Below are positions 24,955 to 33,356 of a DNA stretch of 64,000 bases, in pieces. The stretch comes from Bryobacterales bacterium KBS 96 (lineage in GTDB: Bacteria; Acidobacteriota; Terriglobia; Bryobacterales; Bryobacteraceae): positions 1,590,629 to 1,654,628 of the forward strand of contig KB906767.1 of the NCBI GenBank assembly GCA_000381625.1, written 5' to 3'. The position numbers were made by a program, and so were the translations under genes. The notes beneath the pieces are model-generated. The model was not told where the DNA came from and ran no database searches. It saw only the letters and a program-made list of their open reading frames with translations. Position 1 is the stretch's first letter, and every line of letters begins with the position of its first letter.

Positions 24955-25812
24955 TCAGGCCCTCTTCCAATTAGTGTTCAGCCATCGATCGAAGGACATA
25001 AGATTCGGGTGCTCCTGCCGCAGCGCCGCGATATCGACGTGATAGCCGACGTCTTGAAACCAGCGGTACATCTTTGTCATCTCCGGCCCGGCTTGCTGCT
25101 TGAACTGATCCCATGGGACCTGCATGTAATGGACATCTTTTCCGGTGATGCGGCTGAACGCCCGCGCCAGATCCGTCATGGATAGCTCGTCTCCGGCGAT
25201 CTCAATCGTCCGCCCTTGATATTTGCCCGGATGCTCAAACGCCGCGCTGACACACGCTCCTATGTCATCCACGGCTATCATTTGTAGCTTTGTATCGGGA
25301 TTCAACGGCAACGCCAGAGTGCGCAACTCAATCTGTCCCCGCATCGCAAGCCAGTTCTCCATAAAAAAGACAGGCCGCACAATCGTGAAAGGAAGGCCCG
25401 TGTCGCGAACGTGCTGCTCAATCTTCGCTTTGCTCTCGAAATGAGGAATTCCGGTGTTCTGGTCGGCGGCCCCTACTGAACTATAAATGAAGTGACTGAT
25501 CTGCGATTTTTTTGCGGCATCCGCGAGGTTAATGCCCTCACGAACCTCCGTCTCCGCGCCGTGCCTTGCGTACTGCATCGAATACACGCCGTACATGCCG
25601 TCGAGCGCTCGCGTCAACGAGCCCGGGTCGTCCATATCGCCGCGCACCACTTCTACGCCGCTGCCGATCAAGTCCCGCGCTTCCCGCTTTTCGGGTTCAC
25701 GCGTCATCGCGCGAACGGGAAAGCCTTTGTTTTGCAACGACCGGAACACCGCTCCTCCCTGGCGTCCGGTCGCCCCCGTAACGAGAATCGGTTTGTTTTG
25801 CTTGTTAGGCAT
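24955..25812 (-). CDS. NmrA-like NAD(P)-binding protein
   Basis: 285 residues from ATG 25812, which has AGGAG eight bases upstream; the extra 26 residues of the longer frame are not domain-like. KPILVTGATGRQGGAVFRSL is the GxxGxxG Rossmann motif, followed by RAMTREPEKREARDLIGSGV and VVRGDMDDPGSLTRALDGMY of the NmrA/HSCARG family. The catalytic Tyr of true dehydrogenases is absent from the usual place. The family senses NAD(P)H or reduces quinones or isoflavones. It is convergent with the phosphohexomutase gene, 12 bases apart. Confidence 0.87.
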   Translation of the reverse strand: MPNKQNKPILVTGATGRQGGAVFRSLQNKGFPVRAMTREPEKREARDLIGSGVEVVRGDMDDPGSLTRALDGMYGVYSMQYARHGAETEVREGINLADAAKKSQISHFIYSSVGAADQNTGIPHFESKAKIEQHVRDTGLPFTIVRPVFFMENWLAMRGQIELRTLALPLNPDTKLQMIAVDDIGACVSAAFEHPGKYQGRTIEIAGDELSMTDLARAFSRITGKDVHYMQVPWDQFKQQAGPEMTKMYRWFQDVGYHVDIAALRQEHPNLMSFDRWLNTNWKRA

Positions 25813-26391
25813 TGTTTGTGCTCCTGAAACGTTAACTAGGCTATGATATTCGGCGCTCGCCGTAAGCCGGACCGCGGGACATTGTTCCAAGCAGCCTGGC
25901 GCCTAGCCGCGAAGTAAATTTATCACTTGTCGTTTAGGAGTTTCGAAGCCGGAGGCAACCGATCTCGCGGATGCCGCAGCGGTTCTCTGGCGTAGCACAG
26001 CCCGGATCCAGATGGACATCGAAATGCGCGCCTCGACCTTGGCGGCAAAGAACGCATTCATCAGCCACGCCCCGGCTTGACGGCGCCGTCATCGGCATCT
26101 GTTCGCATTCGACAGATGTTACCGGAGTTCCGAGGCAATTATCTTCGATTCTATTAGGCGAAACAGAATAGCTTGTTGGCGCCGCGTAAATTATTTGTAA
26201 ATAGCGGCGGATAGCTCCCGATAAATATTACGCTAATGCCGTTTTACTAAAGCCACTTTTGGGCCTGGCATGCCCAGCCCCTACACAGCTTGCCTGCAAC
26301 GCATCGGGTTAGAGCAACTTGCTCACCGCTAGCGATCCCCCAGATCTCGATTGGACCACAATGAAGCGACAGTTTATGAAACAATGCGGCG
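25813..26391. other. Divergent intergenic region with one short palindromic repeat
   Basis: No supported gene is present. It contains a perfect 7-bp inverted repeat CATCTGT/ACAGATG with a 9-base spacer (26096-26118) and a family C palindrome at 26257-26284. It should hold the promoters of the NmrA-like gene and the glycosidase gene, but none could be assigned with confidence. Confidence 0.5.
26257..26284. repeat. Short palindromic repeat, family C
   Basis: GGGCCTGGCATGCCCAGCCC followed by CTAC, the same type as at 20046-20069 and 49641-49664. Confidence 0.7.
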
Positions 26392-27990
26392 ATGAACCAC
26401 GAGAATCGAGCGCCTATGAACCACTTGTCGATTCCGGCGATAGCCCCAGGTAAAGAAGCCAGGCCAAGAACACGCCGATCGTTATGGGCAATCCCCGTCA
26501 TGGCAGCGCTTATACTGCGGCCCTCCACCGCTGCGCAGGCGCTCGTTCAGATCGATGTGAACGCCAGCCGGGTGATCCATACAATGGCTGGCGGCGCTGG
26601 CGCTTCTTGGCATGCCATGGGACCGGCCGCATATTGGTACAAAGACTTAAATCGGAATAACCGCAACTCGCGCGGGAGCGGCTGGGGAGGTAATCCGCCG
26701 CTCGAATATAAAGCGGCGTGGGACGATCTACGGCGGCACGCGCGCTGGCTGGGGCTCGACTTCATACGGGTGGAGGTCTCCATGCGCATGTACGAACCGG
26801 AGCGCGGCCGGTTCGATTGGGACAACGATGAGATGCGCACTTTGTACAAGATCCTCGACATTTGCAAGGAGCTTCATACCGACGTGTTTCTGACCGAGAT
26901 GTGGCAAGACGTCGACTGGAACGCTTTTCCAGCGGCAGGACGTCTGCAAAGCGCGCCAAGGTCAGTGCCCGATTTCGCGGTCGGCGTCGGCGCATTATTA
27001 GAACATCTGGTCAAGGACCGCGGCTACAACTCGATTCGTTGGTTTTGCATCACGAACGAGCCTGGGATGGACTGGGGATGGTGGAATGGCCCAGACGGCC
27101 GCGCCACCACAATCATTCCGGCTTTACACGCGGTCCGCTCCGAACTGGACCGGCGTGGCTTATCGGGCGTTGCTCTATCGGGACCCGATTGGAGCCTCTA
27201 CGACCAGCACCCCGAATTTAATTTCGATGATAAATCGCTAGGCGCTCACGATGCACACGATTACTCTTTTACAGCCGACGCAGGCATGGAACGCCTGTGG
27301 GCGGACCGCGCGCACGCGCGCAGGATACCATTCTTCCTTTCCGAATTTGGCAGCTCGGCCGGCGGCGAGCCGTCGAACGACCCGACAACTCGAAGCCCGG
27401 CTAGTTATGCCAACCAACTCGTGAACGCTGAGAAAGTGATCGACGGCCTAAACGCAGGCGTGGACGGGTTCAACCGCTGGAGTTTTACGAATCGCGGCGA
27501 TCTCGACGGCGCTTGGCAACTGGTGCGCACGTTTGATTCCCAGAAGTGGGACTATTTTAAGCGTGTGACTCCGGAGCCGGTCCCGTACTACAGCTATGGA
27601 ATTTTGACGCGCTTCATGGCGAGCCATTCCGCCGTGCTGGAAACACGAGGACAGGAAGCAGGAATCACTGCCGCGGCGCTTCGCAGTCCGAAGGGCAATC
27701 TGACGATATACGTGTTGAACCACAGTGGGGCAACACGACAGTTAAATATAGCCGTATCGGGTCTGCAGGGAACGCGCACGCTGCATAAATATCAAGTGGA
27801 AGCGGGGCCGGTTGGGAAACCTGGCTATCGCATGAATCCGCTGCGCTTGTTTCGTATATCGCCGGAGTCCGGTCAAGTTTCCGATGAACTTCCTGGACAG
27901 AGCATTACCGTATATTCGACTTATAAGCTGATGGAAGACGACCCGGGAATCACCGTGGAAGGTGCTACTAAAGTCACTAACTCACAATAG
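26392..27990 (+). CDS. Secreted glycoside hydrolase, clan GH-A (GH5/GH30/GH39-like)
   Basis: 532 residues with a hydrophobic export segment (LWAIPVMAALILRPSTAAQA) after a long basic N terminus; a second ATG at 26416 gives a shorter leader. The TIM barrel runs from about 50 to 420: GLDFIRVEVSMRMYEP (strand 2), DVFLTEMWQ (strand 3), RWFCITNEPGMDWGWW with the acid/base Glu (strand 4), and IPFFLSEFGSS with the nucleophile Glu (strand 7). A C-terminal beta-sandwich follows (NLTIYVLNHSGATRQLNIAV), as in GH30/GH39 enzymes. It probably cleaves a plant or microbial polysaccharide outside the cell. The precise family needs a profile comparison. Confidence 0.82.
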   Translation: MNHENRAPMNHLSIPAIAPGKEARPRTRRSLWAIPVMAALILRPSTAAQALVQIDVNASRVIHTMAGGAGASWHAMGPAAYWYKDLNRNNRNSRGSGWGGNPPLEYKAAWDDLRRHARWLGLDFIRVEVSMRMYEPERGRFDWDNDEMRTLYKILDICKELHTDVFLTEMWQDVDWNAFPAAGRLQSAPRSVPDFAVGVGALLEHLVKDRGYNSIRWFCITNEPGMDWGWWNGPDGRATTIIPALHAVRSELDRRGLSGVALSGPDWSLYDQHPEFNFDDKSLGAHDAHDYSFTADAGMERLWADRAHARRIPFFLSEFGSSAGGEPSNDPTTRSPASYANQLVNAEKVIDGLNAGVDGFNRWSFTNRGDLDGAWQLVRTFDSQKWDYFKRVTPEPVPYYSYGILTRFMASHSAVLETRGQEAGITAAALRSPKGNLTIYVLNHSGATRQLNIAVSGLQGTRTLHKYQVEAGPVGKPGYRMNPLRLFRISPESGQVSDELPGQSITVYSTYKLMEDDPGITVEGATKVTNSQ

Positions 27991-27995
27991 GCGAG

Positions 27996-28481
27996 TTAGG
28001 GCGTGCCGACCGTTGCGTGTTCATTCAACGCGCTTTCGGCCCGAGCGACCACACCGTTCCGCAGAGTTGCGATGGTCATTCGCGTCCGGTCGTGGTGTAT
28101 GAAATAGTAGCGCTCGAAAAGACGCCCGTCTTCGACGCCGGAAACGCGGACAGTCGGCTCTCCATATTTGGCGATAATCTGAGCGCGCGTGAAGCCGGCG
28201 GGAAGATCGGCGGGGGTCGGAAAGGGGAAGCCGGTGGGCACATCCACCTCGACTATGCCAAGTGGGATGCCAAGGTCGCTCTGGGAATGCGCCGCGCGCT
28301 TGTGCGTTGGGGACGCCGGCGCGGGCTTCGAAGCAGGCGGGGCAGGCACTCTCGGTGCTTCCGTGCTGGGCGGCCTGAAAAAGCTCAATCCCGATCGCGG
28401 AATCCATTTGTGGACCGCCCACACGCCCAGTGCTAAAACCGCGACGGCAAGTGTCATCATCAGGAATTCTACGGCGCGCAT
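27996..28481 (-). CDS. Small membrane-anchored protein with a SmpA-like C-terminal domain
   Basis: 161 residues. One N-terminal transmembrane helix (FLMMTLAVAVLALGVWAVHK) is followed by a Pro/Ala-rich linker and a C-terminal domain of about 75 residues, PAGFTRAQIIAKYGEPTVRV then RLFERYYFIHHDRTRMTI. The 'x-I-x-x-KYGEP' pattern resembles SmpA/OmlA-type small lipoprotein domains. It is the last gene after the cpaB-cpaC-DUF192 set, 6 bases downstream of the DUF192 gene, so it is probably part of the pilus operon. Confidence 0.65.
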   Translation of the reverse strand: MRAVEFLMMTLAVAVLALGVWAVHKWIPRSGLSFFRPPSTEAPRVPAPPASKPAPASPTHKRAAHSQSDLGIPLGIVEVDVPTGFPFPTPADLPAGFTRAQIIAKYGEPTVRVSGVEDGRLFERYYFIHHDRTRMTIATLRNGVVARAESALNEHATVGTP

Positions 28482-28487
28482 TCGGAG

Positions 28488-28967
28488 CTATACCTCGATT
28501 GCATCTGTATCGGAATGTTGCCGCCTCTCGCGATCGGCAAGAGGCGAATGTTGGCTCATCTGACTTAGCTCTAGTTGATCTCCCGGCCTGGTGTGCGTCC
28601 TATCGATGGTTCCCGCAGGAAGTTCCAGAACCGAATGGGCCAGGAAACACATCGAAAGGCGCCACGGAACCACTGAAGCGCAAATTTTTCGAACCCTCTT
28701 CTTGCGGTTGAGGTAAATCAGATCGATCGGGAATTTCATACCGCAGGTATGCACGGATTCGCACGGAATGATCCATAGCCCCTCTCCATCGCGGAAAGTT
28801 TGGCGCCCTAAGAGTCCCTTCCGCCTGGCCGTGCTGCTAGTTGCCACGTCCGCTGAGTCCGCAAGAATAGCACTCCGCGTTTGATTCCGGACTAAAAGCT
28901 TCGGGACGTCCACCCCGGCTTCCGTCCGGTTTGCCTGTCGCTTCGAAAGTAGAAAGCGAATTCCCAT
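28488..28967 (-). CDS. DUF192 protein (copy 1, next to cpaC)
   Basis: 159 residues from the ATG at 28967, 13 bases after the cpaC stop; longer frames would overlap cpaC. The DUF192 signature is GLWIIPCESVHTCGMKFPID then LIYLNRKKRVRKI, ending HSVLELPAGTIDRTHTRPGD. The fold is a small beta barrel of unknown function. It is paralogous to the protein at 36173-36592 (shared G-x-W-x-x-P, VHT-x-G, DLIYL, SVLEL). This copy has two extra Cys in the motif (PCESVHTCG). Both copies lie inside the Tad locus. Confidence 0.78.
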   Translation of the reverse strand: MGIRFLLSKRQANRTEAGVDVPKLLVRNQTRSAILADSADVATSSTARRKGLLGRQTFRDGEGLWIIPCESVHTCGMKFPIDLIYLNRKKRVRKICASVVPWRLSMCFLAHSVLELPAGTIDRTHTRPGDQLELSQMSQHSPLADRERRQHSDTDAIEV

Positions 28968-28980
28968 TGCGAGATCTGCT

Positions 28981-30609
28981 CTATTGAGGCGACGGACCCG
29001 GGCCGGCTGAAGGAACAGGCGCCGAAGGAGCGGTTGAGGGCGTCTGCTGCATTCCGGAGCCGTAACCGCCGCCTGAGCCCGAACTTGAACTGACGACAAG
29101 CGGCTTCTCAGTCTGCAGACTCTTGATGAGCGCTTCGACAGGCATGGTTGGCGTTGGGGGCGTGACAGGCACCGGGCCAGTAACATTTACGCCAGGAGTC
29201 GCCATGCTAATTCCTGTATTCGGAGGAAGGAACGGGACCGGATACTTCAATTCGGGAACATGTTGTCCAGCCGGAATGGGCCGTACAAACTGCGGCGTCA
29301 CAATTACCATCAATTCGGTGTTCTGTTTGGTCCGTGTTCTCGATTGAAAGAACTTACCAAGAATGGGGATGTCGCCGATGAACGGGACTTTGTCGAGAGT
29401 CTCGGTTTCGCGGTTATCGAGAAGGCCGCCAATCGCGAAACTTTGACCTTCGGACAACTCAACTTCCGTGTTCACGTTTCGCACGGTTATGCCGGGAACG
29501 GTGAAGCCTGAAACAGTCACGCCGTTCGTATAATCGAGCGCGCTGACCTCGGGCGCTACTTGTAACTGAATCGTTCCGCGAGGGGTAACCGTGGGAATAA
29601 AATTGAGCCGCACGCCAAATTCCCGGAACTGGATGGTGACCGCGTTTGTACCGCCCGCGGACGAGCCTTGTACAACCGGATAGGGAAATTCGCCGCCCGC
29701 GAGAAAACTGGCCTGTTTACCGTTCTCGGCAAGAACATTTGGTTCGGCCAGTATTTGCAGCAACCCTTTTGCTTCCAAAGCCTGAATTGTGGCGCCCAGA
29801 TTTAAATCGGGACGAAAGAAGAACAGATTCAGAGCGTTGCTCAGCGTAGCGACTCCCGTCTTGCCTCCTACTTGACCACTAGTGCCACCGGATGAGCTAC
29901 TCGTGCTGCTGCCCACGAGGGGAGGAGAAAACTGTTGTGTTGTCGCCGAGCCCAGCGTATTCGTGGCGCCCAAACTAAAAAGGTTCATGCCAAGCTGGTT
30001 GCTCAAGGTGCGGTCCACGCTTGCAAAACGTACTTTCAACAGAATTTGCGGTTCCGGTTTCGGAACGTCCACATAGAGCAGATTGACTGGCTTGCCGATC
30101 GATGATGCAATCGCCACTGCGCGATCGGAAGCCGCCAAATCCTTGACCGTGCCACGCAAAAAGACCAGATCGTTTTCGACGCTCAGACTAATCTTCTGTC
30201 CAGGAAATTCCTTCTTCATTTCCCGGCTGACGGCTTCCAGACGGTTGTCGGAGGCAAAGCGGCTTGGCCGCACGGTTACATCGAAGAACAGTTTGCCTCC
30301 GCCCTGTTGCCAAATAATCAGACTGGTTTCCCCAGCCTTCTTGCCATTCACGAGGACTTCGCGTGGGCCCACCGCAGTAGCGTCCGCCACATCGCCAAAA
30401 CCAGTCGAAACTCTCTCAATCGGAACTTCACTATCCACCAGCACGGACTTGCCGACCGTTACAAATAATTCGTTAGGCGACTCCGCGGTGGCCTGCGGCG
30501 CCGGTTGGGTCTGAGCTTCAACTACGGGAGTAAATATTCCAGCAATTAACAATGCTGATAAAAAGGTAATAGCGATCATGTCAGTCGCGTGCGGCTGAAT
30601 GTTCCTCAC
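28981..30609 (-). CDS. cpaC: Tad pilus outer-membrane secretin CpaC/RcpA
   Basis: 542 residues with an N-terminal signal peptide (ITFLSALLIAGIFTPVVEAQ). The pilus-assembly N domain (about 45-120) contains GDVADATAVGPREVLVNGKK. A short BON-like segment follows (FPGQKISLSVENDLVFLRGT). The secretin core runs about 195-445: PQILLKVRFASVDRTLSNQL, LQILAEPNVLAENGKQASFL, VEVELSEGQSFAIGGLLDNR-type strands, FIGDIPILGKFFQSRTRTKQ and NTELMVIVTPQFVRP. The C-terminal 80 residues are Pro/Gly/Ser-rich and low in complexity. It forms the outer-membrane channel for Flp fibres. It overlaps cpaB by ATGA. Confidence 0.93.
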   Translation of the reverse strand: MRNIQPHATDMIAITFLSALLIAGIFTPVVEAQTQPAPQATAESPNELFVTVGKSVLVDSEVPIERVSTGFGDVADATAVGPREVLVNGKKAGETSLIIWQQGGGKLFFDVTVRPSRFASDNRLEAVSREMKKEFPGQKISLSVENDLVFLRGTVKDLAASDRAVAIASSIGKPVNLLYVDVPKPEPQILLKVRFASVDRTLSNQLGMNLFSLGATNTLGSATTQQFSPPLVGSSTSSSSGGTSGQVGGKTGVATLSNALNLFFFRPDLNLGATIQALEAKGLLQILAEPNVLAENGKQASFLAGGEFPYPVVQGSSAGGTNAVTIQFREFGVRLNFIPTVTPRGTIQLQVAPEVSALDYTNGVTVSGFTVPGITVRNVNTEVELSEGQSFAIGGLLDNRETETLDKVPFIGDIPILGKFFQSRTRTKQNTELMVIVTPQFVRPIPAGQHVPELKYPVPFLPPNTGISMATPGVNVTGPVPVTPPTPTMPVEALIKSLQTEKPLVVSSSSGSGGGYGSGMQQTPSTAPSAPVPSAGPGPSPQ

Positions 30610-31472
30610 TTGTTGTCCTCTGGGGAATCAAACTTTTCTTGTTTGCGCGTAGCGCCATTCATAACTTCAATCAGATAGATGCGAGGTTCGGCGGGTTTTG
30701 CCACTACCGGCGGCGGCGTTCTGCGCGCCACTACACGCTGCGGCGCCGGCTTCGGCGCGTTGGGGTCGGCGAACAGATTTGCCATGGCGCTGCCCGGAGG
30801 CGTCGCAAACTCGGTATCGAGGGGATTTCGCAGCACGAGCTGGATGCGAGTTTCGTTGCTCGCAAGGCTAAGCAGTTCCGCTTGCTTCGGCGTTACGAGA
30901 AGGTTGACAACCTGCACCTGCACGGGTTTACCTTCGTTGTCCTTCTGGATGTTGGCGCCCGCCGAGAGCACCGCAATGTTTTGCAGAAGCGTTCGCACTT
31001 TCGGCCCTTCAGCCGACGCTGCGCCAGGCGGGTTTCCGGAGATGAGGACATCCACGCGCATACCGGGAAGCACAAAGCCAGCAACACCTACGACATCGTT
31101 CACCTTGACGGCGCAGGCCCTCATTCCTTCCGGGATCGTGGCCGCTAAGCCGCCGCCCGAACCTACAGGGGCGAGTCTCGCATCGAACACCGGCTCTCCG
31201 GCATATAGTGTTGAGGTAACACCGCGGTTCACCGCCGATTCCACTTTTGTGAGCGCGCCCTTCGGCGGCACTCCAACCACCTCGCCCATCTTGAGGTCGG
31301 TGTCGCGAATCAAGGTCCCGATTTCGAGATCGCGGGCCGCTACAACAACCTTTGTCGTTTGGGGGCGCGCTTTTGCATTGAGCTGCGTGCCCATCACCCG
31401 ATAGACGATAAAGCTTGCGCCCGCCGCCAAAACGAACGCACACATGAGGATAACCAATAATCTTCGATTCAT
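30606..31472 (-). CDS. cpaB: Flp pilus assembly protein CpaB/RcpC
   Basis: 288 residues with an N-terminal transmembrane or signal segment (LLVILMCAFVLAAGASFIVY). The SAF-like domain follows with TKVVVAARDLEIGTLIRDTD, GEPVFDARLAPVGSGGGLAA, IPEGMRACAVKVNDVVGVAG and FVLPGMRVDVLISGN, the standard CpaB sequence. It works in the periplasm with the CpaC secretin. It heads a unit cpaB-cpaC-DUF192-SmpA-like that is separated from the tadG-side genes by an oppositely oriented TonB-like gene. Confidence 0.93.
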   Translation of the reverse strand: MNRRLLVILMCAFVLAAGASFIVYRVMGTQLNAKARPQTTKVVVAARDLEIGTLIRDTDLKMGEVVGVPPKGALTKVESAVNRGVTSTLYAGEPVFDARLAPVGSGGGLAATIPEGMRACAVKVNDVVGVAGFVLPGMRVDVLISGNPPGAASAEGPKVRTLLQNIAVLSAGANIQKDNEGKPVQVQVVNLLVTPKQAELLSLASNETRIQLVLRNPLDTEFATPPGSAMANLFADPNAPKPAPQRVVARRTPPPVVAKPAEPRIYLIEVMNGATRKQEKFDSPEDNK

Positions 31473-31516
31473 GAGGTGATAACTTTCCTCTCCGGCTTGC
31501 GCCAGGTCAGGCTGGC

Positions 31517-31546
31517 GCCCGACGATTGCCTTCAGGGCAATCGGGC
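31517..31546. repeat. Hairpin upstream of cpaB
   Basis: GATTGCC and GGCAATC arms with loop TTCAG, extended by GCCC/GGGC beyond a 3-base bulge. The TTCA loop recalls the arms of the family B repeats. No T-run follows. Confidence 0.5.
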
Positions 31547-31703
31547 AACCAAACAGAATTCCCGGGATTTACGCCCGAATTCGGGGATTAAAGGAGCTTA
31601 CCGGTCGGGAAGTGTGAACGCGTGTTTACAGCAGACCGGGAGGAGTATATCAGGGTACACAGTAACGAATGGCCTATCGCAATGCCTACTGGAAGATTCC
31701 GGC

Positions 31704-31719
31704 TGGTCTGTCGATTGCT
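31704..31719 (+). promoter_or_regulatory. Putative sigma-54 promoter of the TonB-like gene
   Basis: TGGTCTGTCGATTGCT keeps the TGG and TTGC elements with exactly 10 bases between GG and GC. The predicted start of transcription near 31730 lies about 40 bases before the ATG at 31770. Confidence 0.45.
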
Positions 31720-31769
31720 GTAAAGAAACCTTTGCGCGAACTGGGAAGAAGGCCGTCCGGTAAGTTCCG

Positions 31770-33353
31770 ATGACAACGAATTCGCAGTGGCTAGACTCGC
31801 CCGAAAGGGCCAAAACGTTTTCCGCGGCCACGTTGTTCGTTGAGGCGCCGCCTGTCAGCAAGGGATTGCCGGCGTTTCTGGTTTCGCTGCTGCTCCATTG
31901 CGCCGTTATTTCGGTATTGGTTCTTGCGTTTCACGCGCCACGCCGTAGCTCAACGGAGTTCATTCCGGGCAAATACACGGTCCGGCTCATCGAATTGCAG
32001 CCACCCCAGATCCTTCGGAGCCCCGCCGCCGCGCCGGCCACGGCGAAGACGTCCGCTCCTTCACAATCGCGGTTCGGTGCAGGCAACCGGGCGTCTTCAT
32101 CCGATTCCGCAACCCGGTCGCAGCTCGGCGCCGGTGAAAGCGCCAGCCCGGCAGTGGCGCACAGGAGGTTTGAACTTCCGGTTCTGGCACAATTCCCGCA
32201 GGCCCGGCAAACGCTTGTGCAGTTGGATGCTCCGCCCAAGCTGGTCATGAACATTGCGGTTCCCGATGTTCTCTTGTGGGCACAAAAGATAGCGCCTGCT
32301 CCCAGAAGAAAGCTGGTTCCTCCTCCGCTCAGGGAGATCCCAAAGCCAGCTCGGACCTTGTTGGCGCCTCCCACGCTCGATCTACCGAACCAGGAAACCA
32401 ACGTTGCCGATATGCGCTTCACTGTGCCGCCGGCGACGAATGCGCCGAAGCTGCCAGTCCCGCCGGCGACCACCACTCCAATCAAGGTCGACGGACCGGA
32501 AGAGAAGGGCGCTCAGCTTCCACAAAGCGTTTCGACGAACTCCAGCGAGGAGAGCACGGCACACGTAATTTCGATCTCCAGCCTTCCGTTGCGCGCCGAC
32601 AGCCTCGTGATCGTCCCGCCCGCAAACCAGATTGCGCCGTCGGGAAACGGGCAAGGACAAAGTAGCGGCGAAGGTGCAGGCGCCGGCGACGCGGCCGGGG
32701 CCGCCACAACTGGCGCCGGGGCGGCGGATGCCCAACAAGCGGGGGCGACTGTTGGCGCAAATGCAGGGTCAGCCACAGGCGCGGGCAGCGCCGTACAGAC
32801 ACTTGCTGGCGTCGGCGACGCTGGCGCGGCAGCACTTGGGTCTGCCGCTTTTGGAAGCGCCGGCGAAGGGCTCGCGACGGAGGCGCTGCATCGCATCACG
32901 CAACCGAAGGACGGGAAATTCAGTGTCGTGGTGATCGGCTCTTCCGCTGCGGAAGCGTATCCCGATAGCATCGGGATGATGACCGGAAAGGTGATCTACA
33001 CGGTTTATCTAAAGGTCGGCCTGCGCAAGAGCTGGATTCTGCAGTATTGCCTGCCGGGTCCAATGGAGCAGCAGCTTCGCGTAAAGGGGAGCGCGACTCC
33101 GCTCGATGCCCCCTGGCCATTCCTGATGTTGCGGCCAGACCTTGCGAATTCCGGGGCCGATGCACTGATGCTGCACGGGCTTGTGAACACCGACGGCCGC
33201 TTTGAAAAGCTTGCGCTCGTGCTACCAGCGGGATTTCCGCAGAAGGACTTGCTGGTTTCTTCTTTGCGGCAATGGGAATTCCGTCCGGCGAAACGAGACG
33301 GGCAGCCGATCGCGGTCGAGGTGCTGCTGATTATTCCGGAAGATACGGAATGA
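31770..33353 (+). CDS. TonB-like membrane protein embedded in the Tad locus
   Basis: 527 residues. One N-terminal transmembrane helix (FLVSLLLHCAVISVLVLAFH) is followed by a long periplasmic Pro/Ala-rich region (LVPPPLREIPKPARTLLAPP) and a Gly/Ala low-complexity stretch (AGAGDAAGAATTGAGAADAQ). The C-terminal domain has MMTGKVIYTVYLKVGLRKSW and LRQWEFRPAKRDGQPIAVEV, the last strand pattern of TonB-type energy-transducer domains. A family A repeat (32041-32100) is translated within the linker as TSAPSQSRFGAGNRASSS. It is the only plus-strand gene between cpaB and tadG, with its stop 3 bases from tadG's. A role in force transmission or anchoring of the pilus machine is conjecture. Confidence 0.72.
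   Translation: MTTNSQWLDSPERAKTFSAATLFVEAPPVSKGLPAFLVSLLLHCAVISVLVLAFHAPRRSSTEFIPGKYTVRLIELQPPQILRSPAAAPATAKTSAPSQSRFGAGNRASSSDSATRSQLGAGESASPAVAHRRFELPVLAQFPQARQTLVQLDAPPKLVMNIAVPDVLLWAQKIAPAPRRKLVPPPLREIPKPARTLLAPPTLDLPNQETNVADMRFTVPPATNAPKLPVPPATTTPIKVDGPEEKGAQLPQSVSTNSSEESTAHVISISSLPLRADSLVIVPPANQIAPSGNGQGQSSGEGAGAGDAAGAATTGAGAADAQQAGATVGANAGSATGAGSAVQTLAGVGDAGAAALGSAAFGSAGEGLATEALHRITQPKDGKFSVVVIGSSAAEAYPDSIGMMTGKVIYTVYLKVGLRKSWILQYCLPGPMEQQLRVKGSATPLDAPWPFLMLRPDLANSGADALMLHGLVNTDGRFEKLALVLPAGFPQKDLLVSSLRQWEFRPAKRDGQPIAVEVLLIIPEDTE
32041..32100. repeat. Family A repeat inside a coding sequence
   Basis: GACGTCCGCTCCTTCACAAT then CGCGGTTCGGTGCAGGCAAC, the same sense and order as the intergenic copies at 36684-36830. 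It is kept in frame within the TonB-like gene. Confidence 0.75.
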
Positions 33354-33356
33354 GCA

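Noticed and set aside
25971-26171. Plus-strand frame of 66 codons upstream of the glycosidase
   Set aside because: No ribosome site, biased composition and no similarity to any known family; judged to be chance.
31537-31551. Sigma-54-like TGG-N8-TTGC on the minus strand upstream of cpaB
   Set aside because: It has the right spacing but lies within the hairpin at 31517-31546, whose arms themselves create the match. Not counted as evidence.
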